Positions 1 to 12,139 of a stretch of DNA of 64,000 nt are shown piece by piece (position 1 is the stretch's first letter; every line of letters begins with the position of its first letter). The translations under genes were made by a program, and so were the position numbers. A model generated the notes under the pieces. That model searched no databases. It was not told where the DNA came from and saw only the letters and a list, made by a program, of their open reading frames with translations. The DNA comes from Haliotis asinina (lineage: Eukaryota > Mollusca > Gastropoda > Lepetellida > Haliotidae), in assembly GCF_037392515.1 (NCBI RefSeq), contig NW_027133905.1, forward strand, positions 186,001 through 250,000, given 5' to 3'.

Positions 1-1440
1 CCGATGTAGATAGGGTGTATTTAGGGGTATTTTCTCAGCCATATATGATTTTTGCATGGACTGTGAGAGGGGCTTCCTCTTGTTGGTGTTATATCACTTT
101 TCATAATGCAAGTGAATATCTGGTGTTTGTACCACATGTTGTCAGATGGTATAGGCACATGTCCAGCAGCTGTAAATGGCCTGAGTGAATTCCAATGCAC
201 TATGCAACCGATGTAGATAGGGTGTATTTTGGGGTATTTTTTCAGGAATGTATACGTTTTGGCATGTACAGTGAGAGGGGCTAACTCTTGTTGGTGTTAT
301 ATCAATTTTCATAATGCAAGTAAACATCTGGTTTTTGCACTACATGTTGTCAGATGGTACAGGCACATGTGCACCAACTGTCAATGGTCTGAGTGAATTC
401 CAGTGCACCATGCAACCGATGTAGATAGGGTGTATTTTGGGGTATTTTTTCAGGAATTTATACGTTTTGGCATGTACAGTGAGAGGGGCTAACTCTTGTT
501 GGTGTTATATCAGTTTTCACAATGCAAGTAAACATCTGGTTTTTGCACTACATGTTGTCAGATGGTATAGGCACATGTGCACCAACTGTCAATGGTCTGA
601 GTGAATTCCAGTGCACCATGCAACCAATGTAGATAGGGTGTATTTTGGGGTATTTTTTCAGGAATTTATACGTTTTGGCATGTACAGTGAGAGGGGCTAA
701 CTCTTGTTGGTGTTATATCAGTTTTCACAATGCAAGTAAACATCTGGTTTTTGCACTACATGTTGTCAGATGGTACAGGCACATGTGCACCAACTGTCAA
801 TGGTCTGAGTGAATTCCAGTGCACCATGCAACCGATGTATTTAGGGTGTATTTTGGGGTATTTTGTCAGCCATTCATAACTTTTCCCATGGACAGTAAGA
901 GGGGTTCCCTCCTGTTGGCGTTATATCATTTTTCATAATGGAAGTAAACATTTGGTGTTTGTACCACATGCTGACATGATACAGACACATGTGCAGCAAC
1001 TGTCAATGCTCTGAGTGAACTCGAATGCACCATGCACCCGCTGTGCATATTGTGTATTTTTGGGTATTTTGTCAGCCATTTGTGACTTTTTGCGTTGAGA
1101 ATTGACAATGAGATGGGCGCCCTCCTGTTGGCGTTAAATCATGTTTTCATAATCCAAGTAAACATCTGGTTTTTGTACCACATTGTCAGATGGTATAGGT
1201 CCATGAGCACCAACTGTCAATGTTCTGACTGAATTTCATTGCACCATTCAAACCTGTGTGGATAAGTTGTATTTGGGGGTACTTTATTAGCCATTTGTAA
1301 CCTTTTGCATGGACAATGAGAGGAGCTCCTTTTTGTCAGTCTTGTACACTTGTTCATGTTGCAGTTAGACAGCTGGTTCTTGTACCACATGTTTTAGATG
1401 ATATAGGCACATGTGCACGTGCACTAACTGTAATTGGTCT
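1..1440. repeat. 208-bp tandem satellite, about 7 copies
   Basis: Units begin near 1, 208, 416, 624, 832, 1038 and about 1253, each around the phrase CCGATGTAGATAGGGTGTAT or a variant. The period is 208 bp for the first units and drifts to 206 and then irregular lengths. The units starting at 208, 416 and 624 are almost identical; those from 832 onward diverge steadily, and the last is barely recognisable by 1440. The array runs off the left edge, so its real size is unknown. No coding signal is seen. Confidence 0.95.
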
Positions 1441-1586
1441 GTAAACGATTTGTGACCAAACTTTCCATGATTTTACACAGGTTAGACGTTAAGGTCTGTA
1501 TGAAACAGGGCGAGATGGATCTTTACCGAAATGCGCAAGTAAATTTCCCGAGCACAAACTTTGTGTACAACTAAAGGCAAAATATA

Positions 1587-1614
1587 ACCTCCCTTGGTTG
1601 AATTACCTCCCTTG
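1587..1614 (+). repeat. Left terminal inverted repeat of the ISL2EU element
   Basis: It begins ACCTCCCTTGG and ends ATTACCTCCCTTG. The last 13 bases are perfectly inverted at 6931-6943. It lies 27 bp before the SAP-YqaJ start codon. Confidence 0.75.
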
Positions 1615-1640
1615 CCACAGGCGAGCAATCCTCACCAAAC

Positions 1641-4117
1641 ATGGCTGCCACAGTGCAAATAATAGATAGTAAACAGACCGGACCAAATGGCTTTGAAGGT
1701 TATACAGTGCGTGATTTGAAGGCACACCTGCGGGAACGAGGCTGTCATGTATCAGGGACAAAGGCCGAGCTCATAAAGCGTGCTATGGGATTGAGGGTTC
1801 TGTCTGAAAGGCAGTTCTCCAACACTGACCTTGAGCAGACAGAGGACAAAGTTGAACAGGTAGATCAATGTTGATGTTTCTGATTTAAATTATTTAAAAT
1901 AAATGATTTTTGGCCGAAAATGACATGTTACGACATAATTAGGTTGAAAATGGGTAAAATTTTATTTTGTTTTCCAATCATAGGCTCCCATGTCATTTCA
2001 GTGTACATGATCATGATGATGTAGATCTAGCATATATAATTACACAAATTCTGAATCTATCAATTTTTGTCAAATTTTCATAAAATTCGGCACGACTGTA
2101 GAAAACCATCTCACCTGAATCTGTGTAATTTCAAACTAGAATCCTATCCACACTATTAGAGATACTGTGATTTAATCAACAAAGCATAATTTTTGTGACA
2201 TGTCACTGAAAGTCCCATTGGGGAATCAGCTTGTAAATTCGACTATCATCAATTTATAAAATGAACCAAGCCCAAACACTACAAATACTAAGCTGTTGTT
2301 TCACTTTTTCTTTCTTATATCCAACAACTCCATGAAAAACATTACTAATGTAATGTAAAAAAAATAAACTTTTTTATTATTTAATATTTAATGAATTCGT
2401 TTACATTTTGATCAGGACTCCAGGAAACAGGAGGCAAGGTTTGCAACCTCTCTCGGAGAAAAACTCCCTGAACCCTGGACAGTACCCAGCTCTGAATGGA
2501 CCGACAGTGAAGAGGACATTCCCATTATTAGATGTTCAGATCTTTACAATTATCTTGTCCTAAACAGGAGAACTTTTGATCATAAAACAACAAAAGCAAA
2601 GGGTCAATTGAAAGCGAAAGTATTTTATGAGGAGGGATATGCCCACAAATTAAATATCACAGTATAGCAGTTGAATGCTCCCACTGTTATGTGAAGTGTA
2701 GGGTTATTCCATCCATACCTGGCAGCAAGGAAAATCAAAGACCTGATTATACTCTCTGGGTAGCCCTAGCCAAGATGTCAAGAAATGTGCATGCAGCTGG
2801 TTGCACATGTGCAGTTTAGTTTCCTTCTATACATTTGTAACATAGACAAAATGGTTTCTTTCCATGTTGCAACCCAGTCTTATTAAAATCACATCTAGCA
2901 GGGATCATAACAGGGTAATGGGCCAACATTAAACTTAGAGGAAACTATAACATTATATTTAGATAAAGATATTCGACTGACAAAATGTAATTTCATTTTT
3001 TAAATAGGTACCTATGTAAGCACCTCTGTGTAGCTTTCTAAATATATTAAGGCTGTTGGGCCCATCAGACTTTGTTAATGGAAATGGCTGTTTCAAATGA
3101 CCCCTCATATTTGTCAGATTTGATGATTATGGAACAAATAGAAAAAACGTTCTTGAAACTATCATCCTTTTTTATATTTTCAGGGAAGGTGAATGTTGCA
3201 ACCATGTTTCCACTCTGCTGTATGCCTTTTTTGACATGAGCGAGAAAAAGGAAAAGGGACTGAATGCTTCCACATCTAAGAAGAATAAATGGATGGAACC
3301 GAGAAGGAAACTATCCCCCGTGAAATCTCAAAACCTTATCTTCAAGAAGTACAAGACGCAAGAGAGAAGCACTGAGAACAAGCTGTCATCTTCAACAACA
3401 ACCAACTACTAGGATATCAGATTTGGATAAGATTACCCCAGTAAATGTGTCATCTTTTTGCGACAAGTTGCATGAAATTTCACCAAATTCTGGCTTTCTA
3501 TTATCACAAGATAAGTATGTTAAGCTTTAAGTTAAGTCTCTATCTCCACTTCCCAAACTACACCAAATTGACTTTCTTTATCATGACAGTGTTGATCTTA
3601 ATTCTCAGAACTGCAAGGATGAGTTTCAGTCTTAAAAAGACCTTCAATGATGTTCATGTCAGCCCTGAAACGTGTAGGAATATCGAAACAGCAACCAAAG
3701 GGCAAGCTAATAACCCCAGATGGTACGATGCTAGAGGGGTAACTGCATCCAACTTTGGGAAGGTTTCTCAGGTTCTAGGCTTTAAAAAATTTGACAGTGC
3801 AGCATTACGGAGGGGTGAAGCAGAAACATCATTATTACTATCAAATCCAAGGGTAGTTGGCAATTACCGAGAGGAAATGGTGTGATATTTTCATATGGAC
3901 TCTCAAAGGATATTCTCTTGAGAGAATATATTTTGACAATCGATTCTGGCAGGACATGCTCTATAAACTCAACAGCTTCTATGTATCTGCATTGCTTCCA
4001 GAACTTTTCTCCCACAGAGTTAACGTGACAAAGTTCTCTTCCAGTAACTTTTGTACCACTGTTTCATGTGTTCTCTGTTGTGAAGAACAATTCCACAATA
4101 CTGCGAGAATAGAGTAG
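1641..4117 (+). pseudogene. SAP-SWIM-YqaJ nuclease gene of the transposon, decayed
   Basis: Exon 1 (1641-1859) encodes a SAP DNA-binding motif with YTVRDLKAHLRERG at residues 22-35. It ends at a GT donor that joins in phase to a CAG acceptor, so exon 2 starts at 2416. Exon 2 runs to about 2816 and supplies the first half of a SWIM zinc finger (AAGCTCA near its end). The exon from 3182 supplies the second half (ECCNHVSTLLYAFFDM). A YqaJ exonuclease N-terminal part follows (WYDARGVTASNFGKV near 3720-3770). The C-terminal end of the same family appears at about 3880-4030 (FDNRFWQDMLYKLNSFYVSA). Frame changes occur near 2665, 3412 and 3630, there is a stop at about 3520, and the middle of the nuclease domain between about 3870 and 3880 is missing. 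YqaJ proteins are phage-type 5'-3' exonucleases; here the role would be in transposition or repair of ends. Confidence 0.8.
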
Positions 4118-5025
4118 TACCACCTTTGGCTCACCAGTGGCAGTAGCTCACAGGTTTCATCTCATAACCATATTGATGATACAGGCTTTCCACCTGCTCC
4201 TACGTGGCACCTCTGCAATATAACTGAAAGATTACTGAAAGGGGCATTAAATGTTGTTAACTTAACATATACATTATGTTGTATATCCCTTTAATCACCA
4301 GCCCAGTGCCAGTCGTAGCTCACAGGTTTCATCACATAACCACATTGATGTCTCTTATGCACATTCCTTCTGGATAAACAACGAATAAATTTTTGTTCAA
4401 TCAAGCTTTTATTTGGTTTTGTTTTTGTAATGGTACAACATGAATTTGCAACATTCATGATATCAGACATGCAGTTGATGCGGGCGAACATCAAATACAC
4501 TTTGCAGAATTATGATTGAAATATGTAAGTTTTAAAAATTATTTAAATTTCCATTCTCCTCATAAGGTACTGTAAACTAATAGTTAGTGTGTTCAGCAAT
4601 TCGATTGGTCAATTTCTGGGATCAAATAGTCTGAATGATGTTTTGAACAAACAAATTAATCTTATCTGCTTTGAAAAGCTGTCTGTTAACTTCAGTATTT
4701 GTCAGCAGCCATACATTCTGTCGATCTGTTCATTTGTGATGTTGTTTACAACCTTTAGTCCCCCATTTTCAGCAATGACCAATTCTGATATAAATTTCTC
4801 AGTTCACATTCACTAGTGAAAAAAAGCAAAGAAATACGCTAATTATTGTGCGAACGGTTTACAATATTGATAAATAATTTCAGTTGTTACATTGCAGGAT
4901 TTCATTCTTACTCAACACGTGCAAATTTTCTATTTGAAACCTCGGCTGACGCCTTTGGTTTCAAAGATAATGAAATCCTGGAAATTTAACAATTGAATCT
5001 ATTTATCTTCTAAATATAGTTAAAA
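4118..5025. other. Spacer between the two convergent transposon genes
   Basis: There is no complete gene here. A direct repeat of about 50 bp at 4133-4187 and 4299-4360 reads on the minus strand as a similar peptide in both copies (HQYGYEMKPVSY and HQCGYVMKPVSYDWHW). This suggests a coding remnant that was duplicated. The rest is AT-rich and featureless. Confidence 0.45.
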
Positions 5026-6881
5026 TTAATCTTCTTCGTCATGTGTAAGTGGTGGTTGCATATTTGTCAAGGCAGCACAAATTTTCCATATATGTGTTAC
5101 AAGATGAGTTGTAGTTATTGGCATAACTCCTTGAAGAATGCGAACATTCTTAACTCTTGAAATTGCTCTTTCCACATCAATCCTAGGATAAGCAATCCTC
5201 CTTGTTACCTCCACTTGTGTTCTGTTCAACTGTCTTTTTCTTTTCAGAGGGGGCATGATACGTTTAAGACATCTAAGTGCTGTTAGGTCAGTGATAAGAA
5301 ACCCCTTGTCCGCCATTATTGCATCGCCTGGTTGAATATTACATTTTACAGTCAATTGTTTGTCACTAATAGCTCCTGACTACAAATCGGAGACGAATGT
5401 TATAACACCTGCAGGACTTATGCCGATTAGTGCCTTGTACGTCATATGAATTTTATAATGTGATTACAACAGGGATTTATTAATATTTGATTGTGGAGTC
5501 TCAGTAAATATTTCTGTGCAGTCAATTATTACACGACAGTCAGGATGCACCCGTTTGAATTTCTGTGGCATCGAGTCCATGATTGCTGATTTTGATGGCA
5601 ATTGTATCAAAAAAGAGAGCTTATGTGAAAAGTAACGTATCCAGTGGTTTGTTATGGCACTACATGAAGACACAGAAACCTTGAATCGATATGACAAGTC
5701 CTCAAGCAGTAGTCCCGAGTCGCAGACGCATCATGACAAGAACAAATTCATCAACTAATCTCAGACTTCTTGGTCGTCCAGCATTCCCTCCGCTACCTTT
5801 CCGATTTGTATGTTCCGTAGCATCAGTCATTTCATCAAAACGTAGATTGAAGATTGCTTTTGGAATTCCAGTATAGAACATGCACTTTTCATCATTCTGA
5901 ATAACATCTTCATGTGCTATACCTGGTCTTTCCACCTGAAAACCAACTTTTGGAAAAGATTTCACATTGACTACAGTGTCAGAGCTCTCAGTTTGGCTGG
6001 CAGTTGTTCTTAACTGAACTTTTCCCATGGTACTGATATTAGTGACGGTCACACTAACCTGCTCACATTTATTAAGTGTTCGCAAAGGTGTTTGCTGTAC
6101 AACTTTGCAGTAGTCATGCAAGGACAGAGAAATATTTTCATGTGGAAAATTGTCTCAGCTAGTGAGTGGAATGTTGTTTGACAAGCATTCATCTTCAGAA
6201 TGGCTCTCTGTGCAAGTGACACAACATTTATCTTCCTTGTCCGGCTGATGTACAATTTGGTCTGAAGCTATCTGAAATTAAATGAATGTCTAAGTCAATT
6301 ACTTAGATCTAATCCCATGCAAACCTACATACACTTGGCAAGTGAAGAAAATGTTCAGTCAAACATGTGCTAATAAACATGATAAAGATACAAACGTTGA
6401 AAATATTGTTTTTTAGCATGAAACAATTAATTTGACATAGGTTTGTGGACATGTAAATTGGGGAAAGGACCAAAAAGCCTTAGCGGAAAGCCAATGGCAT
6501 GGCAAGTTACTAATGTCTATTCAATAAATACTAACAAAACAAAGGATTAACTAGACACATGCATCACTTTCATACTTGCCTTTGATAAAGAAAATTTCTT
6601 TACTGTTCCATCTAACCAATAAAGGTTGTTGGTACAGTGCCTTTCACAAACACACCATTAGGAAAGTGGGCAGAACAGAGCCAGTCATTCTTCAGATTGG
6701 CCTTAAAATTTGGGCTCACACTTTTAATTCTTTGCAGCCACACAGCCTGGGTTGATTTATCTGCTGGAAATCTGTGAAGGCTGATGCCATTCACTACTTG
6801 ACCACCATGGTTAGAACACACACAGCAGTAAAGTCTGTTGCATGTTTTCACTCTTGACTGACGATTGCTTGAAGTGGCCAT
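5026..6881 (-). pseudogene. THAP-DDE transposase of the ISL2EU element, broken
   Basis: Read from 6881 down, the first exon (to about 6612) encodes a THAP zinc finger: CCVCSNHG, HRFPAD, WLCSAHF and a terminal VPTTF box, matching the C2CH family pattern. It ends at a likely GT donor near 6618. From about 6250 to 5702 comes a linker and a helix-turn-helix-like segment (GRPRSLRLVDEFVLVMMRLR). From about 5700 to 5026 lies a DDE_Tnp_4 nuclease with visible acidic signatures IDCTE, SDL...ISDKQLT, MADKGF and RIDVERAI. There is a frame change near 5702 and there are in-frame stops near 5463 and 5384, so no active enzyme is encoded. An upstream ATG at 6992 is in frame but lies outside the terminal repeat, so 6881 is preferred. 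Confidence 0.85.
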
Positions 6882-6930
6882 ATTGCTCACAGGAAGCAAA
6901 GCTGCAGTGTTTTCACAACAAAAGAGTACA

Positions 6931-6957
6931 CAAGGGAGGTAATATTTCAGGGGAGGT
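6931..6957 (-). repeat. Right terminal inverted repeat of the ISL2EU element
   Basis: Read on minus it begins ACCTCCCCTGA and ends ATTACCTCCCTTG, matching 1587-1614 with a one-base gap. It lies about 50 bp upstream of the THAP start codon on the minus strand. Confidence 0.75.
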
Positions 6958-7658
6958 GAGACCCTTATCATAAAGGACCATAGGACCTGCATGCTGTTGC
7001 AGTAAAAAGTGTATGGAAGGCCTGGGTGGAGACAAAGATAATTTGAGATAACATGTACACATGCTGTGTGAAGTAAGTTTCAAGTTTAAACCCTGTTCAA
7101 AGAAGAATTTAAGAGTTTTGGGATGTTTCGTTCATGATGTTAAAATTTTAGCAGCTCTGTTATTGGTTAAATCTTTGACTGAAAACAATTTTATTCAATT
7201 TGTTTTTATCAAGTTGACAACTGTGATATTTTGCATCATCGTTTTAATCAATTTCCACTTAGGAAAGACTGATGTAGACAGGATTTCAAGATGGAAACAA
7301 TAAGGATGTTTGTTTTCATTAGTAATGTCAATTGAATAACATTTCCACTCTGTTTTTGTGCTAGTTTTGAGTTATTTCGTATTTTCAATCATGTTCTGAA
7401 CAAATAAAATTAATTATTAATTACTAAGCCATGTTTTATTGTTTTTCAAACACATGATATTGACTATGTAATGACTCTTCAGGAAGACAATGATAAACCT
7501 TTTTCAGAAAAAATGTTATCACCAACAAAAATGTGTGGTGTTATTTCAAATGTTCAAATCACAACTCTTATTTTAGTTATTATAAATATTTATATTTCAT
7601 TAAAAAAATACACGATCTCCAAAACAAACATGTCAATATCCAATTATTCCTACTACAG
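6958..7658. other. AT-rich stretch with no recognisable feature
   Basis: Only short chance reading frames are seen. A short segment around 7471-7535 (MTLQEDNDKPFSEKM) has coding-like composition and could belong with the decayed exon that follows, but nothing confirms this. Confidence 0.4.
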
Positions 7659-7948
7659 GATTCGTCAGCTAATGACAAACGTTTAAATGAGTTTTTCTCA
7701 AAATGACAGAAGTTTGGCTTAACTTTCTTCTCCCGGGGTCTTCAATTACCAAAGCAAGTTTCACCAACTATGCTCATGGTAGAATACAAGGAACAACCCC
7801 AACTAACCACTGTAAATCTCAGCGAGAACAATCTACACAGGAACACTGACTCAGAGAGCGACATAAACACGTCTGTTCAGGTCAGCAGACCAAGCAGGAC
7901 TCGTCTTAACAACCATACATTAGAGATTATCTCCCTTAGTTTGATGTG
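7659..7948 (+). pseudogene. Unidentified decayed terminal exon
   Basis: After a good acceptor (CTACTACAG at about 7650-7658), one frame stays open for about 96 codons to a TGA at 7946-7948, with a single internal TGA near 7704. The peptide is hydrophilic, with serine, asparagine and acidic residues (NLHRNTDSESDINTS) and then a basic run, VSRPSRTRLNNH. I do not recognise the family. It could be the 3' end of a lost host gene or of an older element. It lies just left of the R1 repeat, which does not contain it in its other copies. Confidence 0.35.
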
Positions 7949-8526
7949 AAAATCTATATGCTTTGTGGATGGTGGAGACTCTACTTATCATTGATTATTA
8001 ATTTGTAGGATCAGAAGTGTTTAAGCGACTGGTCCACAGTTGACAGTAATACAGGAAGCAGATCTGTCATATCCATGTATGAATATCAGAACCCTTCCCT
8101 ATTGCGCAACTGCATGACATTTTTTCACTGGACGAAATTCCCCTCTACCACAAAACACTGCATGAACTGTAGATCGTATTATGACTAAAACATGAATGTG
8201 TCATATTTTAAACATTGAAAATTGTAAACCTGAAATTTTCATGTCATACTCCAGTCAACTAACAAGGGGGATAACTGAATGAACAGCTTTGCTTTGAATG
8301 AAATCCATGTGCCTGATGCGTCATCAAAACATCCATTATTATTGTATCAACATTGATTCAATCCCGTGTATCTCCCAGTTTCCATAGTCGCACATTGAAA
8401 GTACAGTATGAAGAGAATATAATCAAAACTGTAGAATCGACCCTGCTTTAAACAGAGATTGCTGAATAAAAAGAGCTTGCCGCTTCTATTATGACGTCAG
8501 GCAACGATGTGGATGACAGCTGTTGA

Positions 8527-8782
8527 TGAGTGTGTGAGTGAGTGATTTTTTTTTTGCCATACTCAGCAACATACCAGCTATATGTCGGCGGTCTATAAAT
8601 AATCGAGTCTGGACCAGACACTCCTGTGATCGACAGCATGAGCATCGATCCATGCAGTTGGGAACCAATGACGTGTCACCCAAGTCAGCGACCACCCGAT
8701 CCCGTTAGTTGCCTGTTATGACAAGCACAGTCGCCTTATGTGGGGTTGCTGGAGACCTATTCGACCTTGGATCTTCAGGGTG
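8527..8782 (-). mobile_element. Abalone-type SINE, minus orientation
   Basis: On the minus strand it carries, in order, the CTAACGGGATCGGGTGGTC block, the GTCTGGTCCAGACTCG block, the CATATAGCTGG core and an ACTC-rich tail. It is nearly full length at about 255 bp. Confidence 0.85.
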
Positions 8783-10794
8783 GGATGTTGATGAAGGACT
8801 AAACCAGTATATGAAACATGTGCATGCTTCACAACAGGCTTTGCCTGATGTTTCAGAACTGATGACATAAAAGCTGCATCTGTATGCTCCTCACAAGTCG
8901 CAGGTCTCATGAAACACAAATATATACTACTGGTGGTAGAAATCGAGAAGTCGTGTTTACCACATGAACTGTTTAAAAATTTTGAATGTTGTTGTTTTGC
9001 GTCTTTTTTAATTTCCAGCTTGTCGTCAACTGATTGAACTGCAGTGAAGGGCAGTTGTAGTGTCTTGGACAGAGTGAAACACAACTGGATAACCCTTCCT
9101 CCAATACATAATCTGCCTACTGAAGCAGGTTGCCAAACTAACTAAAACAAACAGTTCAGTTGACTGTAGTTATGAATGTTTTACTTGTTTACCTTGCCAC
9201 TTTTGAAAAAATCCCAGCTAATTCACATTTTTTTTACATTAATCAGAATTTTTTAGGAAAGCATTTACTTTTAAAAAGTGGAAAACTTGAAAATTATCCA
9301 GTATGTGTAAAATAGTTTTGTTACTTTAACACTGTACAATGTCAAAAACTAAAAACGTATATTGAAACCATTAAACAACAAACGTTATCTCTTGCATGAT
9401 GGAATTCATTGTGATCCCTGATTACATTGAGCACTTCGCATGAATGAGAGCTTGGGGCAAGATACATATCTTTCACTTCTTGCTCACTCTCGAGTATTGG
9501 TTAAGCTCTGTCACGTCATCAGATTTTATCGACTGGTATGAAAGTGTGCGGGGTAGCGATCATCACAAGGTCCATTTCAGTGCTAAACACCCAAGCGCGA
9601 GTCACCTTTTGAACCAATCGATAAATATGTTATGTTTTGGCTTACATTGCAATCAGGGGGTCAGAACACTTAACTTGTAGAACTGGGTCTGTTTCAAGTA
9701 ACCCCAAATTGGCATGCACAAGAAGGCGGTAATGCAGGAACATCAAACTACATCAGCATAGCCAGGCTACATAACTAGCACCAACATACAGACCGGTGCC
9801 AGATACACTGAGTCGCTTGACGTACTTTCCATAGTCTTACATGCCATTTCAGTGTAGCATCAATAATTGTGATGAAGTGAATTTAGAACTGATCTATGTA
9901 AAATATGACAGGCAAAAGTGAAATCATCTCTGCTCTGGGCACATAATTTCAGTTCAATTTTATTCCGACCACTATTTAAGTAATGGCATCACATTTCTCA
10001 ATTACGCATGGTTTCACAATGTACAAACCCAATGGCCGCCATGTGAAAAGGAGTTTTCGGCACTGAACAATTGTTGATTAACTTGTTGGAATTCGATAAA
10101 TAAGCTGTGGAAAATTGAACAGAAATTTTGTGATTTTAGGCAAGATGTTTCTTCATAAATGTGCAAAATTCGACATGGATCTAATGAAAATTAAATTCAT
10201 GAAAATTATTTATGCTACACTAAATTAGCACGCAAGTCTATGCACGGGAATACATGTAACATCAAGTGGCCCGAGTCTGCTAGCTTTCTTTAATTATTCA
10301 CCCGACATAAATGTTACAGATGTTCTTTTGACCACCCTTCTCAGGTACAGTAAGACTGTCTAATGTTACCTGTTCCTAAACAAATCAACAACTATTCCGT
10401 TGCTGTAAGAAATGATAAATGTAGATGTTTCTGAGGAAGCAAGTCGACAATACTTGATTTTATTCTTAACCTTTCGTAACATATATACTTCATTCTATGA
10501 GAGTGAAGGATAGAGTCAAAATAATTTGCCATTACCCACACAAATGGAGCCATGTAGCTGTAGCAATATTTTTAACCAGGATTTCAGCTGAATTTACATG
10601 CAGTTGATTTAGATGAGAAACGTGGCAGTATAATTGTAGACTCGTTTATTAGAAGTGCGTTGTTTACATGCCTGGAAAGATCTGAGTTAGAATTGGTCTT
10701 TGTAAACCCATGCATGTAAGAGGCAAGATTTGGCTGACACGTCTCATGAAATTCTCGTAGTCCAGACTCAATTATGTACACATGTCGTCATATA

Positions 10795-10985
10795 ACTGGA
10801 ATATTGGTAGTGGTGGTTTTAAAAACAACCAAAACACAAAACAAAGAACAAAAAAAACAAACAAACAAACAAAAAAACAACAAACAAAATAAATAAAATT
10901 AAAAAACAACAACAACCCCCCCCCAAAAAAAAACAAAACAAACAAAACTAAACAGACAACTAAAAAAAGGGAAAAAAAACCGCAC
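10795..10985 (+). repeat. A-rich low-complexity tract
   Basis: This is a run of about 190 bases made almost only of A with scattered C (AAACAAACAAAC patterns) and one short C run near 10917-10923. It lies inside R1, at a point where the 50-kb copy keeps only a short AAACAAACAAACC remnant near 50375. Confidence 0.9.
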
Positions 10986-11872
10986 TTGCATACAATGCGA
11001 GTATTGTCAAAATCAAAACACTTCAAAACAAATGTCTGTGTTCTTCAGAGTAAGCCCAATCGTTTCCACGTTTTCCCACTTTGCTAAGGTGTTAGTGTTA
11101 TGCTGTGCATAACATTATTATGGTGTCACTGTAATTTGTTTTCTTACACTTATGGCTTGTTTCCAATATGTCAAGGATTAATATCTATCCATAAACATTT
11201 GGTCCTGCTCTTTCAAAACTGCTGATGGCATAAAGTTATGATGGTTTCCACCTGAAATAATATGGACTAATGTATGCTTTTACACATTTATTCATAAGAT
11301 TATTTATTTTTTTGAAGGAATGAAAAAATCAATTTTTTAAGTAAAATATTTTGTAGATATATAATATTGACTGCAACTTCTAATATCTGAAGGAATGGTG
11401 TAAATCCAGGTGGGGTCCATGTAGGTATCAAAGGTACTTGTCACCATGGTCCCTTTATGGTGATCCAAGTTCAGTTGTTGGAGTCTGTTTTCATATTATT
11501 CATTAGTTAAAAAGTTTTGTATTTATATACTTGTTTTACAGTAATATCAGTGATATACTTCTTGTTGTTACTGTCCTTCGTTTCATAATTTAACGTTATG
11601 TGTTGTGAATGTTGAACTTGTTTAGCCACAAGCTGAAATACTACCGATATGACATTTTCAAACAGGTAACAGTCGATTGTGCAGTTTCCGTATCACAGAA
11701 ACTTTAAATGTGTTAATGTATTTTTCACTTCCCAGCAGTTACAGGCTCTCTTGTTTTGTAAACAAAAAATATTGTAGCGCTCAAATTACAGAGGGACGCG
11801 TGTTTGTATCAAAAGATGCTGTTTACACATTGCAACAAAAACAAAGATAGTATATATCTAGAAGTATATAGT

Positions 11873-12105
11873 TTGAGACCCGTGAAGGTCCGGGTTAGAA
11901 AATTGACTTTCAGTAACCCCTGCTTGTGGTAATTGGCGATTAAAGGGATCGGTTGGTAGGGCTCGCTGACTTTGTTGTCACACGTCATTTGTTCACATGC
12001 GCACTGGATTTGTCTGGTCTAGACTCAGTCAAGTATTTACAGACTGTTGCCATATAGCTGGAATGCTGTTGAGTGTGGCATAAAACAATACTCACTCACT
12101 CACCC
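11873..12105 (+). mobile_element. Abalone-type SINE inside R1
   Basis: It starts GAGACCCGTGAAGGTCC, has the ATTTACAGACTG and CCATATAGCTGGAATG core, and ends with ACTCACTCACTCAC. The same SINE with the same downstream flank recurs at 51560-51808, so it was present before the two R1 copies separated. Confidence 0.88.
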
Positions 12106-12139
12106 ATGTTAGAAATGCAAAATATATTGTCAAACTTGT

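Larger units (their letters stand above)
1587..6957. mobile_element. ISL2EU-type DNA transposon with YqaJ and THAP-DDE genes
   Basis: Seen: an imperfect terminal inverted repeat of 28/27 bp at 1587-1614 and 6931-6957. It starts ACCTCCC and ends in a perfect 13-bp match, ATTACCTCCCTTG. Just inside each end lies the start codon of an inward-pointing gene: SAP-SWIM-YqaJ on plus from 1641 and THAP-DDE transposase on minus from 6881. Known: ISL2EU elements carry a DDE transposase with a THAP finger and, in autonomous copies, a second YqaJ-nuclease protein. Inferred: this is a full-length but decayed copy of 5.37 kb. A short target duplication could not be matched with confidence (TA on the left, GA on the right), which fits an old insertion. 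The two genes are convergent, with about 0.9 kb between their 3' ends. Confidence 0.82.
7980..12135 (+). repeat. Long dispersed repeat R1, most complete copy
   Basis: Blocks of this stretch recur in the same order elsewhere: 8060-9660 at 24258-25745, 9520-10500 at 43610-44040, 10508-11250 at 50050-50600, and 11780-12135 at 50605-51850. Similarity is clear but broken by insertions and deletions, for example the shared phrase ACCCAAGCGCGAGTCACC near 9590. No coding domain was recognised in it, and I could not define its termini, so the class (large non-autonomous element or segmental duplication) is open. It contains a SINE on each strand and an A-rich tract. Confidence 0.7.

Noticed and set aside
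3782-4015. 77-codon minus frame opposite the YqaJ C-terminal region
   Set aside because: The plus strand here carries clear YqaJ-family text (FDNRFWQDMLYKL), so this frame is a shadow.
10772-11026. 84-codon frame rich in Phe, Leu and Val resembling a membrane segment
   Set aside because: It is the translation of an A-rich low-complexity tract on the other strand.
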